Shown here piece by piece: positions 43,946 to 54,951 of a stretch of DNA of 64,000 nt. The position numbers were made by a program, and so were the translations under genes. This DNA is from Cymbomonas tetramitiformis (taxonomy: Eukaryota; Chlorophyta; Pyramimonadophyceae; Pyramimonadales; Pyramimonadaceae): the NCBI GenBank assembly GCA_001247695.2, contig LGRX02035220.1, forward strand, positions 62,001 to 126,000. The letters are read 5' to 3'. The notes below the pieces were generated by a model. The model had not been told where the DNA came from. It saw only the letters and a list, made by a program, of their open reading frames with translations, and searched no databases. Within the stretch, counting starts at the first letter, position 1. Every line of letters starts with the position of its first letter.

Positions 43946-44632
43946 TGTGTGTGTGTGTGTGCTTGTGAAGGGCAAGGCAGGTCACACAATGAGTGATTCG
44001 ACCTTTCACACATCCCTCGTGCGCACATTATACAATATAACCTCAGAACCTCAAGGTAACCGTAATTATAACCAGTCGCACAGATGGCTAATCATTAACC
44101 TGATAATGGCATGCAATGTAAGTGGATGTATGTGAGTGTATCAAATATGATATATCTACACATGCAAACACACACACACACACACACACCAATGTCAACA
44201 TGCAACTTGATTTTGCATGCACGTTATTCTTGATGGACAAACTGGTAAAATTTTCAGGATGGTAACTTTCATCTTTAAAGTTATCATTATTTCGAAGTTG
44301 TCAACTGGCCAGCTATATGGTAGTATACAACTATCGAAATTATCGATTATCGGAAATATCGAGAAAGAGCCTCGCTCTACACAAATATCACGGAGAGATG
44401 GGACCCCTGACCGTGAGCAGCCTGACAATGGCACCGGCTTACCCGGGCACTGTGCTAGTGGCTTCATGCCTTAGGAGTTGACTGGCCCTGCACTACAGTT
44501 TCGGATGCTGCATATGTAGGATGCCCCAAGTGGGCTTGACTTTTGGGTTTTCGGTGTATCCGAATGGCGCAGTAGAAAGTAGGATGTTCAGTTCCTGTAC
44601 TGCCTGTTCTTGGGAGCCTGACCGGTATGAGC
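43946..44632. other. Non-coding stretch with TG and CA runs
   Basis: TG run at about 43947-43965 and CA run at about 44167-44189. No gene recognised. Confidence 0.5.
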
Positions 44633-47600
44633 TGCTGGATGTGACACACCGTGTGTCACTTCCTGTTATCTGTACTAGTACTCCTCACAGTACGGGTGTC
44701 ACAGGTTTAGGGTTTCCGGCATAAAACCGAGACTAACTTATGTTTTATCTACACTCTTGCAAACCGAAAGTGAAAGCATTCTGACCGTAACACAATATAT
44801 AGTCGTAGCTATATATCTCACAGGTTATGGTGCGCCAGGCACCTTCCACTACTTTTGGTAGCATGATTGGCTAAACGCCTCCGCTTGGTGGGGCGTTGGG
44901 AGCCCCATTTGATGGTTGCGCTATGAGGACTCGCGGTTGAGGCACGCGTCGTTACGGAGTAATTGTGTTTATCGTTGCAGCGTACCCTACGTGATTTTCT
45001 GGATGTCCACGGGATTTTCGTTTTGACTGGAATTGATCACTCCTTGTCGCGGACTTCTTGCGCAACGTGTTCTTCGACTTCCACATTTCTACAATTGGGA
45101 TTTCACAGTTACGGACGTTTTGACTGCTTTTGCCATCACCATTTCCGCGAGTTCCTCCTCTCCGCGCCGTCGCCACCTTACCCCGACGTACCCACCTATA
45201 TAATTTTTTTATCATGAGTGTTTCTTCGCACGCTACGCCTCCCATGGGGGCTCACAACCGAATTCGTCTAGACACAATTTTTTCCCGAGACGTTGGGATG
45301 CGCTATCGGCCGACACCTGCGTCTCCAGCAGCGACTTTGACGGCCCCTGAGCGGACACGTGCCGTGGCCGTCCAGAATTCGTCATGGGACGTGGATTTGA
45401 TCAAGAGGACGTCTCGAGACGCTCTTGGCTCCAAGGATGCGTCATTCCGAGGTGACGAGTCGGACCGCAATGTACTATGGACATCGTTGGTGACGTCTTT
45501 ACAGTCGGCGTTTGAGCTGAAGGACGCCGCCAACGACACCCTCTTCGACTTGGCGGATGCCACCAACGCCATCCTCTTTACGACGTTGGCATCTTTGACC
45601 AAACCGCACTCACCCGCGAGGCGTTGGGTGGACGCTTCTGGACGTGCTTCCCCGCGGGATGGGAAGCGAGCCTTGCTTGAGGTTACGAAGCGGCTCCTTC
45701 CTCGTGTTCTCCGACCCCTTGGGAACTACGAAGAGTTGTGTGCTATCTACTTCGACTCCAAGCTCGACCCCGACCCGCTAATTCAAGATTTTGACGCCTG
45801 CTTGACCGCCATCCGCAACGCAGCCTCTGGTCCGCTCGACGACATGGTGGCCAAGAAGCAACTACTCGCGTCCCTCGACCCCATCATGTACGACAAGGTC
45901 ACGACTCCGCTTCGGCTCGACGTGGACTTGGCCAAGGTCGACCTCGAGGACATCTACGCCCACATCCTCGAGATTTGGGAGAGCGAGAACGGTGTTGGCC
46001 GCGCGAAGCAGCCTAAGCCGTCACCTCCGACTTCCCCGACTATGCTTTACTCTGGTGGAATTGACGTGAAGGGCCTCATCATGGAGTTCGAGAAGCAATT
46101 GGAGGCCGCCGCCTCGACTCTCGTAACGCTGAAGGACTCAATCGCGAAGGACGACGAGCCTCTTTCTGGATTCGCTGACTCTCACCGCCACCGCCAGCAG
46201 CCTGACGGTAAGCGGGGTGTCTCCTTTCCGCCCTCACGTTGGCGGGATGAACGCAACAGGAGGGACGATGGGAAGTTCCATGGACGGAGCAATCGTGTTG
46301 GAGGCTATGGCGCACGAAAGAGCTTCCGCTTCGCCGCAAGCCCGCTCAAGACCGACGGGAATTGGAGTCAGAACCACTACAAAAAGAACTCCGCCCACAA
46401 CATCTCGTTCCACGTGGCCTCCTCCGCCTTCGTCCCTGAGTGCGCGCGTTGTCCACCTGGACACTTCCACGACACCGCGAATTGCCCCACGGACGACATG
46501 GCATGCGCGGAGTGCGACTTGGTGACTGCCGACGAGAACGACGAGATTGTGTCCGCGTTCCAGACCGCCTTCGACGCCCAGGACGACGCCACCTTCGCTC
46601 GACTGTGTGGGCAACATGATCAACCCGTTGTTCGTCACGACGAGGAGCCCTTTACCTTCGCCGACGACAACAACATCAGCCTTCGGGCGCAGTACGCAGG
46701 CTTAATTCCTTCTCCGCCCTCTCTCCTTGCTACCCGCGTGCACGAGGCGCGCACGGCTCTCCGTGAGCTGAAGCAGGTGGCCGGTGGTGTTGAGTCGGCT
46801 CCGCAGCATTTTCCCATGGTTCATTTCGGCACGGCCACGCCCGCCGTGACCGACGAGAGCGTCGCGGAGCCTGAACCGCAAGTGACGGCCGAGAGCGACG
46901 AGAGCGCGCTAATCTTCCCGAAGCAGTTCGTCGACAACGAACCCCCCTTCGAGCAGTCCTTTATGGACGGCATGTCTGCGAAATTGGGCTTCTTCGAGCC
47001 CGAGCCGCAGGTTTCAATTCAATCCTTCAGCCCCCTGCCTCCGTACATTTCTTCCACGCATGATTCGGCTAGCGTCGCTGACTCAGAATCTGGCGACGAG
47101 GGATTACATGTGGACGCACCGCCACCCACTCCACGGGTTGGTGGTGTCCGGGCACCGCCGTCAATTGGCAGTCTCCTCACGGCAGCAGCACTGCCGGCTC
47201 TGTTCATGTGTGTTAGCATGGCTTTGCTCGACACCGTCACCGCCTCTACACTTTGTCTCAGATTCCTCCACGGGCGGTGGTGTCCGGGCAGTACTTCGAT
47301 TGTCAGAATTGCGCAAACTTCTTCCCTGACTCCGCCTTTCTGGACTCTGGACCCGCCGACCCCGACGACAACTTCAATCTGGACTCTGGTTCTCTGGGCT
47401 TTGACACTTTTGACTTCTTCAATCTGAACTTTGAGATTGACAACGGCAACTTCAACAGTGAACTCTACTTTGTAGACCGCTTTCAAAGTGGCTAGAGTTG
47501 TTTTGTGACTGCTGGTAGCTTGCTAGATCAGTATTGGGCCAAGATGCCTACCTGTGTGCACAGCTAGCTAGAGATTTGGGACCGCCCTGGCCAAGAGCAC

Positions 47601-47893
47601 GGGCCCCCTCTAGAATTATTTCCACCGCTTGAGATGGTGTGTTTTCAGACTGCAACAACCCTGCTCCACCCTAACTCTTCCTCCGTAATAGTCCAGGGTG
47701 GTGTGCTGGATGTGACACACCGTGTGTCACTTCCTGTTATCTGTACTAGTACTCCGTACAGTACGGGTGTCACAGGTTTAGGGTTTCCGGCATAAAGCCG
47801 AGACTAACTTATGTTTTATCTACACTCTTGCAAACCGAAAGTGAAAGCATTCTGACCGTAACACAATATATAGTCGTAGCTATATATATCACA
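44633..47893 (+). mobile_element. Element C: gag-only LTR retroelement
   Basis: LTRs of 190 bp (44633-44822 and 47704-47893), starting TGCTGGATGTGACACACC and ending ATATATCTCACA, with target duplication TGAGC (44628-44632 and 47894-47898). The primer site GGTTATGGTGCGCC begins at 44823. A CCAGGGTGGTG tract precedes the right LTR. It encodes only a Gag-like protein; total length 3.26 kb, the same size class as A and B. Confidence 0.92.
45214..47495 (+). pseudogene. Gag-like protein of element C with C-terminal frameshifts
   Basis: Starts MSVSSHATPPMGAHNRIRLD and stays open for about 670 codons. Homologous to the A/B protein (SPARRWVDASGRASPRDGKR against SPARNWVEASGSDVPADGKR in those copies). 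The zinc knuckle CARCPPGHFHDTANC has spacing CX2CX5HX4C. Asp/Glu-rich spacers follow, then a hydrophobic segment (SLLTAAALPALFMCVSMALL). After about 47,230 the conserved pieces fall in two other frames (GGGVRA, then the acidic end closing in DRFQSG), so at least two indels are present. Confidence 0.75.
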
Positions 47894-47996
47894 TGAGCGC
47901 ATGTGTACCACTCGAGCACGGACTTTTCTGCCGAAGCTGAGTAGGCATATGTTCCTTGTTTCGGCCACCTAGTTCCGGTCGCCACACTAGGTGGTG

Positions 47997-48179
47997 TGTT
48001 GGATTCGACATTGTGACACCTAAATCTGTCACCTGCCACTCCCTAGAGTAGTCTGGGTAACCGTCACCCGTAGGCCGGAACCTAGTACCCGATCTGTATA
48101 GTTCGGGGTATCCGTTATTCCTTGCATCATAATACGTTTGCCTTCTGATAAGTCAAACCCTTGAAGTTAAGGTTCAACA
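47997..48179 (+). mobile_element. LTR remnant of a D-like element
   Basis: Starts TGTTGGATTCGACATTGTG, close to the element D LTR start TGCTGGATTTGACACTGTG, and is preceded by the same CACTAGGTGGTG tail seen before the D LTR. Ends near GGTTCAACA. Element C seems to have inserted just upstream in the same older element. Confidence 0.6.
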
Positions 48180-49163
48180 TATATATATATATATATATAT
48201 TCAGACTGTTACATTTAGCATTCTATAACGGCCGCGATAAATGAACGTACATAAAGTTTTAATCGTAAACGATGTCCTGTATTTTTCGCATTTTGTCTTA
48301 CTGTTTATCACTTGTTGTCGATATCCCTTACATATCGATATATCAGAGTTTATGTCGATATTGGTATCTTTCGATGTCTACGATGTTATAACATATCACT
48401 ATCTGTCGACAAGTGTGTAGTGCACATCGGTATCTGTCAACAGGTCTTCAACACATATTGGTATCTGCCGACAAGTGCCTAGCACAGATCGGTATCATGT
48501 CGATGTCGATACTTCGTTATATCGAAAACTGTCGATGCCTGTTTTGGGAACCGATATGGTACCTTGGCGTCTACACGTCCCCCCCGTGGCTCACCCCTTC
48601 AACCACCTGGAAAGCGGACCAATAGCGACAACGACAATTGCATCTCCAAGTTGTCCATTGTGCGCTCTAAATTGGTTGTACCATGCGTTGCCTTCCATGC
48701 CGTCATCAGGTCGATGGACCAAACAGGTGTCACTGCTGGCGCGTTCTCCGTCGCTTTGAGGACGGTGTTAACTCCTATACTGGCTTTTACTCCGTTTTCT
48801 CAGTAGGATTAATGTCGATTTATCCCCCAATAACCGTTGGTTTGGACCTTTTAGACACCCCTACGCAGGGCATTCAATAGCCTAAATTGTGCTTGATGAT
48901 GTCAGGAATAATTTGGTTTCCACCACATACACATATGTCTGGATATACACATTTCAAAAGTTGAAACCTAGGCATACATGTTGTGGAAGTACCAAAATGT
49001 CATGGCCGCGTAGGTGATAGCGATATGCTCGATCCCGCAATATTGGGGATCTGTGAGGTTCTTCCTTCGCCGGCCTTTTGAGTCTGCACGGCCTCCTCGG
49101 TACTAAAAGGGTACGAGTATATGTGATGACGTCAGAGCCCCATCCGTTTACGTTTAGGGTGAG
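48180..49163. other. AT-rich region with weak repeats
   Basis: TA run at about 48178-48201, then diverged units of about 32 bp built on GGTATCTGTCGACAAGTG between 48370 and 48500. No gene recognised. Confidence 0.5.
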
Positions 49164-49355
49164 ATGGACCTGGGCAAAACGTTCGACGAGGCGCTCGACG
49201 AGACCGCGCCCAAGCAGGATCTCTACCAGGGGGATCCCGCGGACCCCTTGATAGTCTCTCAGCAAGAGGATAACACATACAACGACATGTTTGTGTTCGC
49301 GGTTGGGGCGACCCTGGTGTACGCTGTAGTACAAGTCTTGTTGATCACCAATTGA
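49164..49355 (+). CDS. Small hypothetical protein with C-terminal membrane segment
   Basis: 63 residues, MDLGKTFDEALDE at the start, an acidic polar half, and a hydrophobic end (MFVFAVGATLVYAVVQVLLI) that would span a membrane once, leaving a very short tail. The ATG follows GGTGAG. Composition looks coding, but there is no recognised family. It could be a tail-anchored protein or a chance frame. Confidence 0.35.
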   Translation: MDLGKTFDEALDETAPKQDLYQGDPADPLIVSQQEDNTYNDMFVFAVGATLVYAVVQVLLITN

Positions 49356-49480
49356 GCAGGTTGCGCGAATCCTTTTGCATATGCTCTCGCCAGACGATCC
49401 AGGCCGTCCTCCCGCAGTGCGTGTGAGGAAGTGGTGACATTCCTGTTCACCCCGCATTGTCGCGGTGGGAGCAAAATACG

Positions 49481-49510
49481 AACCGTCCTTCGGGACACCG
49501 AAGGACGGTT
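49481..49510. other. Perfect 13-bp hairpin
   Basis: AACCGTCCTTCGG, loop GACA, CCGAAGGACGGTT. It lies about 400 bp beyond the stop of the DusA gene (minus strand) and about 125 bp after the small membrane ORF. It could affect 3' end formation or be a trace of a mobile element. Confidence 0.6.
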
Positions 49511-49907
49511 CATAAAGGGCGGGTGTCTCAAAAGTGTCGTGGGGAGGCTTGGGCAGGTGAAGTTGCAAATAGCTCTGCGACTGCAAATCGGCGAATGATG
49601 AACATCAGTCATATGCCATACAACTGTCAAACAGCAATAAGATGAGCGTATTGTTCAAATTATTCATCGCACACAAGTTTACAGGTGGAGATCATGAGCA
49701 CAATGGTGGCTTGGTGATCTGGTCCGATGTCAAACGTAACTTTTGCGACTGCACCCAACACAACACAACCGTTCTATTGACTTACACCAGACTCTCTACG
49801 GTAGGACACAATATGGGTTCTGAATATGTCAAATATCTAGCACTTCTGATGTTTTGGCCTGGACGGGCTACCTTCTACAATGAGCTGGTGCAGACCGTCG
49901 ACTTCCA

Positions 49908-51074
49908 TCAACTCACACTTTCCGCACGATTCCTCTTGTGTTTATTCGTGACCTTCTTGCCGCATACTTTCTGTAGCGCTTTGCGCCAAATCCGGAAACA
50001 ACCCTGACCCGGAGATACGAGAGATAACTTCAGCCCGTGGTGGCGCATCAGGAGCGGCGTGCACGTCTCCAACATCAGCTCGGCGTCCCTAATCGCTCGC
50101 GCCTCGACCTCAACGTTACCCTCTTCAACGGCGACCTTTGCCTTTTCCTCCAACTCGTAGCAAATCAATGCCAGAGGCATAACGAGCTCCGCTAGCGTCC
50201 CGTTATCACGCTCCAAAGAGGCAAGGGAGTAATCCACGTAAGCGTCACAAACGGATTCAAGGCTGGTAGTCGAAGCCTCTCCGTAAAACTCCTCGTCCAC
50301 GCGCATCAGATCCAACGGACTCCTGAGGAACCACCGCCCTGCCATGATGCCCTTGATGGATTCGGCACAGTGCATGTTTGCGTCCTGCATACGGCAGATG
50401 CCGCCGTTCAGTGTTACGTTGAGGTCAGGGAAGTCGGCGGCTAGAGCGTGCACGAAGTCGTGTCGCAGCGGGGGCACTTCCCGATTCTGCTTAGGAGAGA
50501 GTCCACCCAACACAGCCTGACGTGCGTGCACTACAACGTGTGAGAGCACACCCGTGCGTGTCAACGTGCTAACGTAGTCATGCAAAACCGCATAGTCCTC
50601 ACTGTCAGGTGTATACGTCTCCTGAATCCCGATTCTGCACTTGACGGATATGGCAACAGATCCCCTCACACCTCCCGCAATGGATTCTATCAAGTTGCTA
50701 GTAAGCTCAGCGTCCCGCATCAGGCTCGCCCCATAGTCCGCTCCTCCCGTCTTTGTCGTTGGACATCCACAATTCAAGTTCAGCTCGTCGTAACCGTATG
50801 GCAGGCAAATCCGAGCAGCTCGAAACATCTCCTTCGGGTCGTTCCCTCCAAGTTGTAATACCTCTTGACCCTCTGTGCTACCCCGTTGGAGAAGCCTCCT
50901 TTGTTTAAGGGGATCTGCCTCGAGTATCGCCCCGGTTTTCTCCATCTCGCCCCACAGGACCGCATGCTTGCTCATGATCCGGCATATGGTGCGGAAATGT
51001 GCGTTGGTGTAGTCTCGCATGGGCGCAACGTGAAACGTGCGTTGGTGTAGTCTCGCATTGGCCGTTGTACTCAT
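49908..51074 (-). CDS. dusA: tRNA-dihydrouridine synthase, DusA type
   Basis: 388 residues, no intron. DusA-type enzymes use FMN and NADPH to reduce specific uridines in the tRNA D loop. Family motifs in order: VAPMRDYTNAHFR (residues about 16-28), EMEKTGAIL, QLGGNDP (74-80), LNCGCPTTKTGG with the catalytic Cys at about 104, KCRIGI, HARQAVLGGLSPKQNREVPP, LNGGI and GIMAGRWF. About 65 residues beyond the usual end are Lys/Arg-rich (KALQKVCGKKVTNKHKRNR) and could bind RNA. The annotated start gives an 18-residue extension containing a copied piece of the gene; the inner methionine at residue 19 is less likely because the conserved FHVAPM precedes it. No clear transit peptide. It is the most intact gene in the right half. 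Confidence 0.92.
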   Translation of the reverse strand: MSTTANARLHQRTFHVAPMRDYTNAHFRTICRIMSKHAVLWGEMEKTGAILEADPLKQRRLLQRGSTEGQEVLQLGGNDPKEMFRAARICLPYGYDELNLNCGCPTTKTGGADYGASLMRDAELTSNLIESIAGGVRGSVAISVKCRIGIQETYTPDSEDYAVLHDYVSTLTRTGVLSHVVVHARQAVLGGLSPKQNREVPPLRHDFVHALAADFPDLNVTLNGGICRMQDANMHCAESIKGIMAGRWFLRSPLDLMRVDEEFYGEASTTSLESVCDAYVDYSLASLERDNGTLAELVMPLALICYELEEKAKVAVEEGNVEVEARAIRDAELMLETCTPLLMRHHGLKLSLVSPGQGCFRIWRKALQKVCGKKVTNKHKRNRAESVS

Positions 51075-51339
51075 GTTTCTCTGATTAAGGGCCCCAAAGA
51101 TTATCTAATAAAAATGGGCAATCCCATGCTCAGGTCAGCCGAAGGCCTCATCGTGTCGTCACTCCAAGACTCATCCTACGCTAGGTTGGTTTCACACCAT
51201 AGTATCCCATTTCCGGATATCGATATCATATGCTCTCGTCTCGTCTGGTCTCTCTCGTCTCCGTCTGCCGTGCTGAAATAAATTCGAAATTCCGTTGAGG
51301 ACCCCTGCTCTTTATAAGGACGAACCCGGGCAAATTACT

Positions 51340-52015
51340 TGTTCCAAACTCCAGATGTGGTCCTGGAGGGAAATTACAATTCCCAACTCCAGAGGAGTTG
51401 TGGTCCTGGAGGGAAAATTCAATTCCCAACTCCAGAGGAGTTGTGGTCCTACAATTACACCGCTCAGATTCAGCCACCCCTCCACTCACCCGGCCATGGT
51501 GGCTGCTTCTCCATCTTCTAGAGTTTTTTATTGCCTAGCACTTAGCTTTTTCTCTAGATGTCACCCTGCTGAAAAGCGGGCTGAGCCCTTTTGTGGGCGC
51601 GCTATAGCAGAGGGAGTAGCCCCTGGTGTTTTCACTAGCCTGCTTTGCAGCAGGGATACCGCACTCTCAGGACTTTGTCCCCCGGCTTTGCTAGCGTAAA
51701 TGTTTTATTATTATTATTATTATTAATTACAATTCCCAACTCCAGAGGAGTTGTGGTCCTGGAGGGAAAATTCAATTTACGAAAACAATTCCCAACTCCA
51801 GAGGAGTTGTGGTCTTGGAGGGAAATTCCCAACTCCAGAGGAGTTGTGGTCTTGGAGGGAAATTTCAATTCCCCAACTCCTTGAGTTGGTGGTCCTGTTC
51901 ATCACACAATTACAATTGTCAATTACAATTCCCCAACTCCTTGAGTTGGTGGTCCTGTTCATCACACAATTACAATTGTCAATTACAATTGTCGATTACA
52001 GTTGTCGATTACTAA
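51340..52015. repeat. Palindrome-bearing dispersed/tandem repeat
   Basis: Units of about 41-50 bp hold the palindrome CAACTCCAGAGGAGTTG, followed by TGGTCCTGGAGGGAA, at about 51,380, 51,425, 51,735, 51,790 and 51,830. A variant CAACTCCTTGAGTTG is repeated at about 51,875 and 51,935, with ATTACAATTGTCAATTACA between. The block between 51,500 and 51,700 is unrelated sequence. Confidence 0.8.
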
Positions 52016-52077
52016 TTAAATCAAAGCGCGCATCGCGACGGCGCCCCCACCCCGCGCCATCTGGTGGATATATAGTT

Positions 52078-54135
52078 TGGCGGTAATATATATCTAACTG
52101 GAGTGATAAACCATGAGTTAAGGGTTACGTGATCAGAACGGTAAAGTGTGTCTTGATAAAGAGAGAGATAACATAAATACCTAACGGGTGTTTCCCGTCT
52201 ACCGGTGACGGTCACCCAGCCTACTATAGGAAGTGACATGTGACAGTTTCGGGTGTCACAGTGTCAAATCCAGCACACCACCTAGGGTGGTGACCGGAGC
52301 TAGTAGCGAAACGAAGCAACAAACTCCCTACTCAACTTCAGGAGGAAACTGTAGCACAGCTGGTGGGGGCCTGTACAATACTCTTGGTCAGGGCGGTCCC
52401 AGTTCACAGCAAAGATTATCAGATACAGCTGTTAGGTGCTAAAACCCTAAACACAACTCAAATTCAGAGAGCTCCTCCGCACATCTAGGAAGCTAATCTC
52501 TAGCTAATCTCTAGGCAGGCACGGCGTAAGCAATCTCAGCCACTAGAGGCCTCCGGGACTGGCCGGCCAGCCCGGAGCAGCGTGAGGGTGAGGTAGTCGC
52601 CGGCCCCCGGGGCCGGTGGGAAATCATGCGTAGATGAAATTGAGGAATTGTCGATCTCAGCCGCGGAGTCCCCAGAGCTTGGCGCCTCGTCCTCGGACGA
52701 GTACGGCGGTGGCGAGTAAGGTGGTGAAGGTGGAACTGGTGGATCGGGATCCACGAGCTCTGGCGGCAGCGGGAGAGAGCCGTGGGAGCGGAATCCCTGT
52801 CGTAGCGCCCGATACCGCGCCTGCCTCCGCGACGGTATAGCACTCGGCACCGCACCACCCACTGCGTCGCCAAGATCGTCATGAAACGGCGCAGGTGGTG
52901 AAGTTTCCGCAGTTGGGACTGCGGAAGCAGTCCACGCAGCACCACCGACCGGCGGAGCCGTGCATGCGCGTGCATCGGCACCACCGACACCGGAAACGGT
53001 GTGCGGTGCGGCGGTAGCACAAATCACGAAAAGTGCACGCACCAAAGATGAGGTAAGTAAAGACCCACCAAAGCCTGGAATGCCCCTCCCACAGCCGTAC
53101 CGTGGCTGCGGCAGCGCAACCGAGGCATGCTCGTCGTCGTCGTCGTCGTCGCTCGTGATGTAGGTTGCGGGCTCGTCGTAGCCCATCACGCCCTCCGGTG
53201 CCTCGACCGCGGAGAGCAAGTTCATGCTTACGGGCGGCTCGTCGGGCGCCCTCTATGCAATCCCCGTGCTCTCGATGAAGTCGGCAAATGTGCGGGTGAC
53301 GGGAGGGCAAAAGGGGTTAGGCGGACCGGTCCATTCCTCGTCGGATTCAACCGACGCGGGTGGGGAGTGCGTGACCGGCTCCGACACCACCGGCATGTCG
53401 GCGGTGAAAGTGTTGACGCTGAAAGTCGATGCCCCAGCCGTGCGTGCCAACTCCGAGAACTCAGTGACGGCGGACACGAGGGCCTCACCGTCCTCCTCGC
53501 AGAACGAGCACGCGGAGAGGTCGGCGAAGATGTCCGGCTTCCCGCCCGCGAGCATGCAAAGGGCGTCAAACTCTTCGGCGTCGTCGTGGTCGATGGCATG
53601 TTGAAACTTCGCGGCCAACACCGAGTTCTCGGCCTCCTCAGCGAAAGCGTAGGCCGAGAGCCCGGTCCGGCCCCCGTTCGGGCAGTCCCGATGCCAATGC
53701 CGCGCCTTGCCCTTCGCGCACACCTGATTTTGGCAATACGGCACGGTTGCACCGGTGTCGCGGTGAAAGGCAACCTTCTTGCAGACGGATTGAGACCAAT
53801 TGCCCCCCTTGGGAAGGGGCGTGGCCGCGAAGCGGGTCTTGACGCGGCGGTCCGGCTTGTCCGCGCGGGGAGTGTACCCGCGCGTGGACGGCTCGGACCG
53901 GTCGGGTGCGACAAATGCGGCCAATTGCCGCTTCAAGTCGAGGACCATCGTCCGCAAGTCCGCGAGCTCACCGGGTCCACCGGAGTCATCGGCGTCCCCC
54001 TCCATGAAATGCGTGCCGTGAGAGTACCGATGTGCGGACGCCGTGGCGGTGCCCGCCCGCACCAGGGAAGAAGGCTTACCGTGAGAGGCCGGCCCGGGGC
54101 CGTTTGAAGTCAGCCCGGGCCGGTTGCGGGCCGCT
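52078..54135 (-). mobile_element. Element D: gag-only LTR retroelement, 5' truncated
   Basis: The 3' LTR runs from 52275 down to about 52078 (TGCTGGATTTGACAC... on the minus strand). The internal part ends CCCTAGGTGGTG. Coding sequence runs up to 54135, where it meets an unrelated satellite. No 5' LTR is found. The last 73 bp of the truncated coding end are repeated exactly at 57999-58071. Confidence 0.75.
52536..54135 (-). pseudogene. Gag-like protein of element D
   Basis: Lacks its N-terminus. LDLKRQLAAFVAPDRSEPS precedes the zinc-knuckle variant CQNQVCAKGKARHWHRDC (CX4CX6HX4C). One in-frame TAG at about 53255 interrupts the frame; beyond it the same frame continues through an acidic cluster (DDDDDEHAS), a hydrophobic segment (SLLTSSLVRALFVICATAA) and a Pro-rich end closing in SSG. 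GC-rich compared with its surroundings. Confidence 0.7.
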
Positions 54136-54411
54136 AGGAATACGAACAAAAACAATTCTTCAAGGGGAATTTATAAAAACGAAGGAAAACCGCTCATTAA
54201 CCTAATGAGCAGTTTTGGCACACTTTCAGGAATACGAACAAAAAATATTCTTCAAGGGGAATTTATAAAAAAGAAGGAAAACCGCTCATTAACCTAATGA
54301 GCAGTTTTGGCACACTTTCAGGAATACGAACAAAAAATATTCTTCAAGGGGATTTTATAAAAAAGAAGGAAAACCGCTCATTAACCTAATGAGCAGTTTT
54401 GGCAAACTTAC
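54136..54411. repeat. Satellite array with palindrome, about 2.5-3 copies
   Basis: Units of about 88-90 bp contain GGAATACGAACAAAAA and the palindromic GCTCATTAACCTAATGAGC. The array begins exactly at the element D break and ends at the donor of the neighbouring minus-strand exon, so it lies in that gene's intron. Confidence 0.8.
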
Positions 54412-54951
54412 CGGTCTGTCACATATGAAGAACATAAATATGAATCTTGAGTCACAAGTTCTGGTCCCGCTCTTCATAAGATCTCTTATCATCCATTCTT
54501 TACGATCTTTTTGAGACAAGTTCCAAAACATTTCGCGTTGAGCAGCTAAAGCTGATGTGTGAAACATTAACGAGCAAAACGATTTGCACTTGCACCGATA
54601 AGTTGCAATACTTTCCATGTCTGATTGTGAAAGGTTTCGTTCTTTGATTGATATTTGACTCTTAACTTTGGGTTTTCTTTTTACTGATGTGTAAACTGCT
54701 CGCTCTTTTCCGACCTTAGTACTTTTCCCATTCAGCACACTTTCACTCTTTTCGTCACCCACGGAATGTGAACTAAAGCTTACTTCAAGGCTTTGCGTTA
54801 TCTCATTGAAGTCAACACTTGTTATCTTTCGCGAACTAGACTCTTGCGTGTTTATTGTGTCATTAGAGTCCGATGAGCGCTGAGTCGCGCGAGAGTCGCT
54901 AGTCTTTTGCAAGTTTGCAGTCATTGGAGTTTCTGCGCTTTTCGAGTGCAT
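54412..54951 (-). CDS. First exon of an unidentified gene with a cysteine motif
   Basis: About 180 codons, Ser/Thr-rich N-terminus with MHSKSAETPMTANLQKTSD, then a Lys-rich stretch, then YRCKCKSFC and a helical segment (REMFWNLSQKDRKEWMIRDL). Cys-Cys followed by a conserved FWxLxxxxRKxW-like helix resembles N-terminal parts of several uncharacterised transposon-linked proteins, but I cannot name the family. It ends at a strong donor, CCG/GTAAGT. The remaining exons are not found; the gene is cut off by the element D junction. Confidence 0.45.

Noticed and set aside
29048..54135. Reverse transcriptase or integrase in the LTR elements
   Set aside because: No YxDD-like, HHCC or DDE pattern was seen in any frame between or near the LTR pairs.
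54355..54411. Extension of the minus-strand exon into the satellite
   Set aside because: The frame stays open past the GTAAGT donor, but the extra residues come from the satellite and have no motif.
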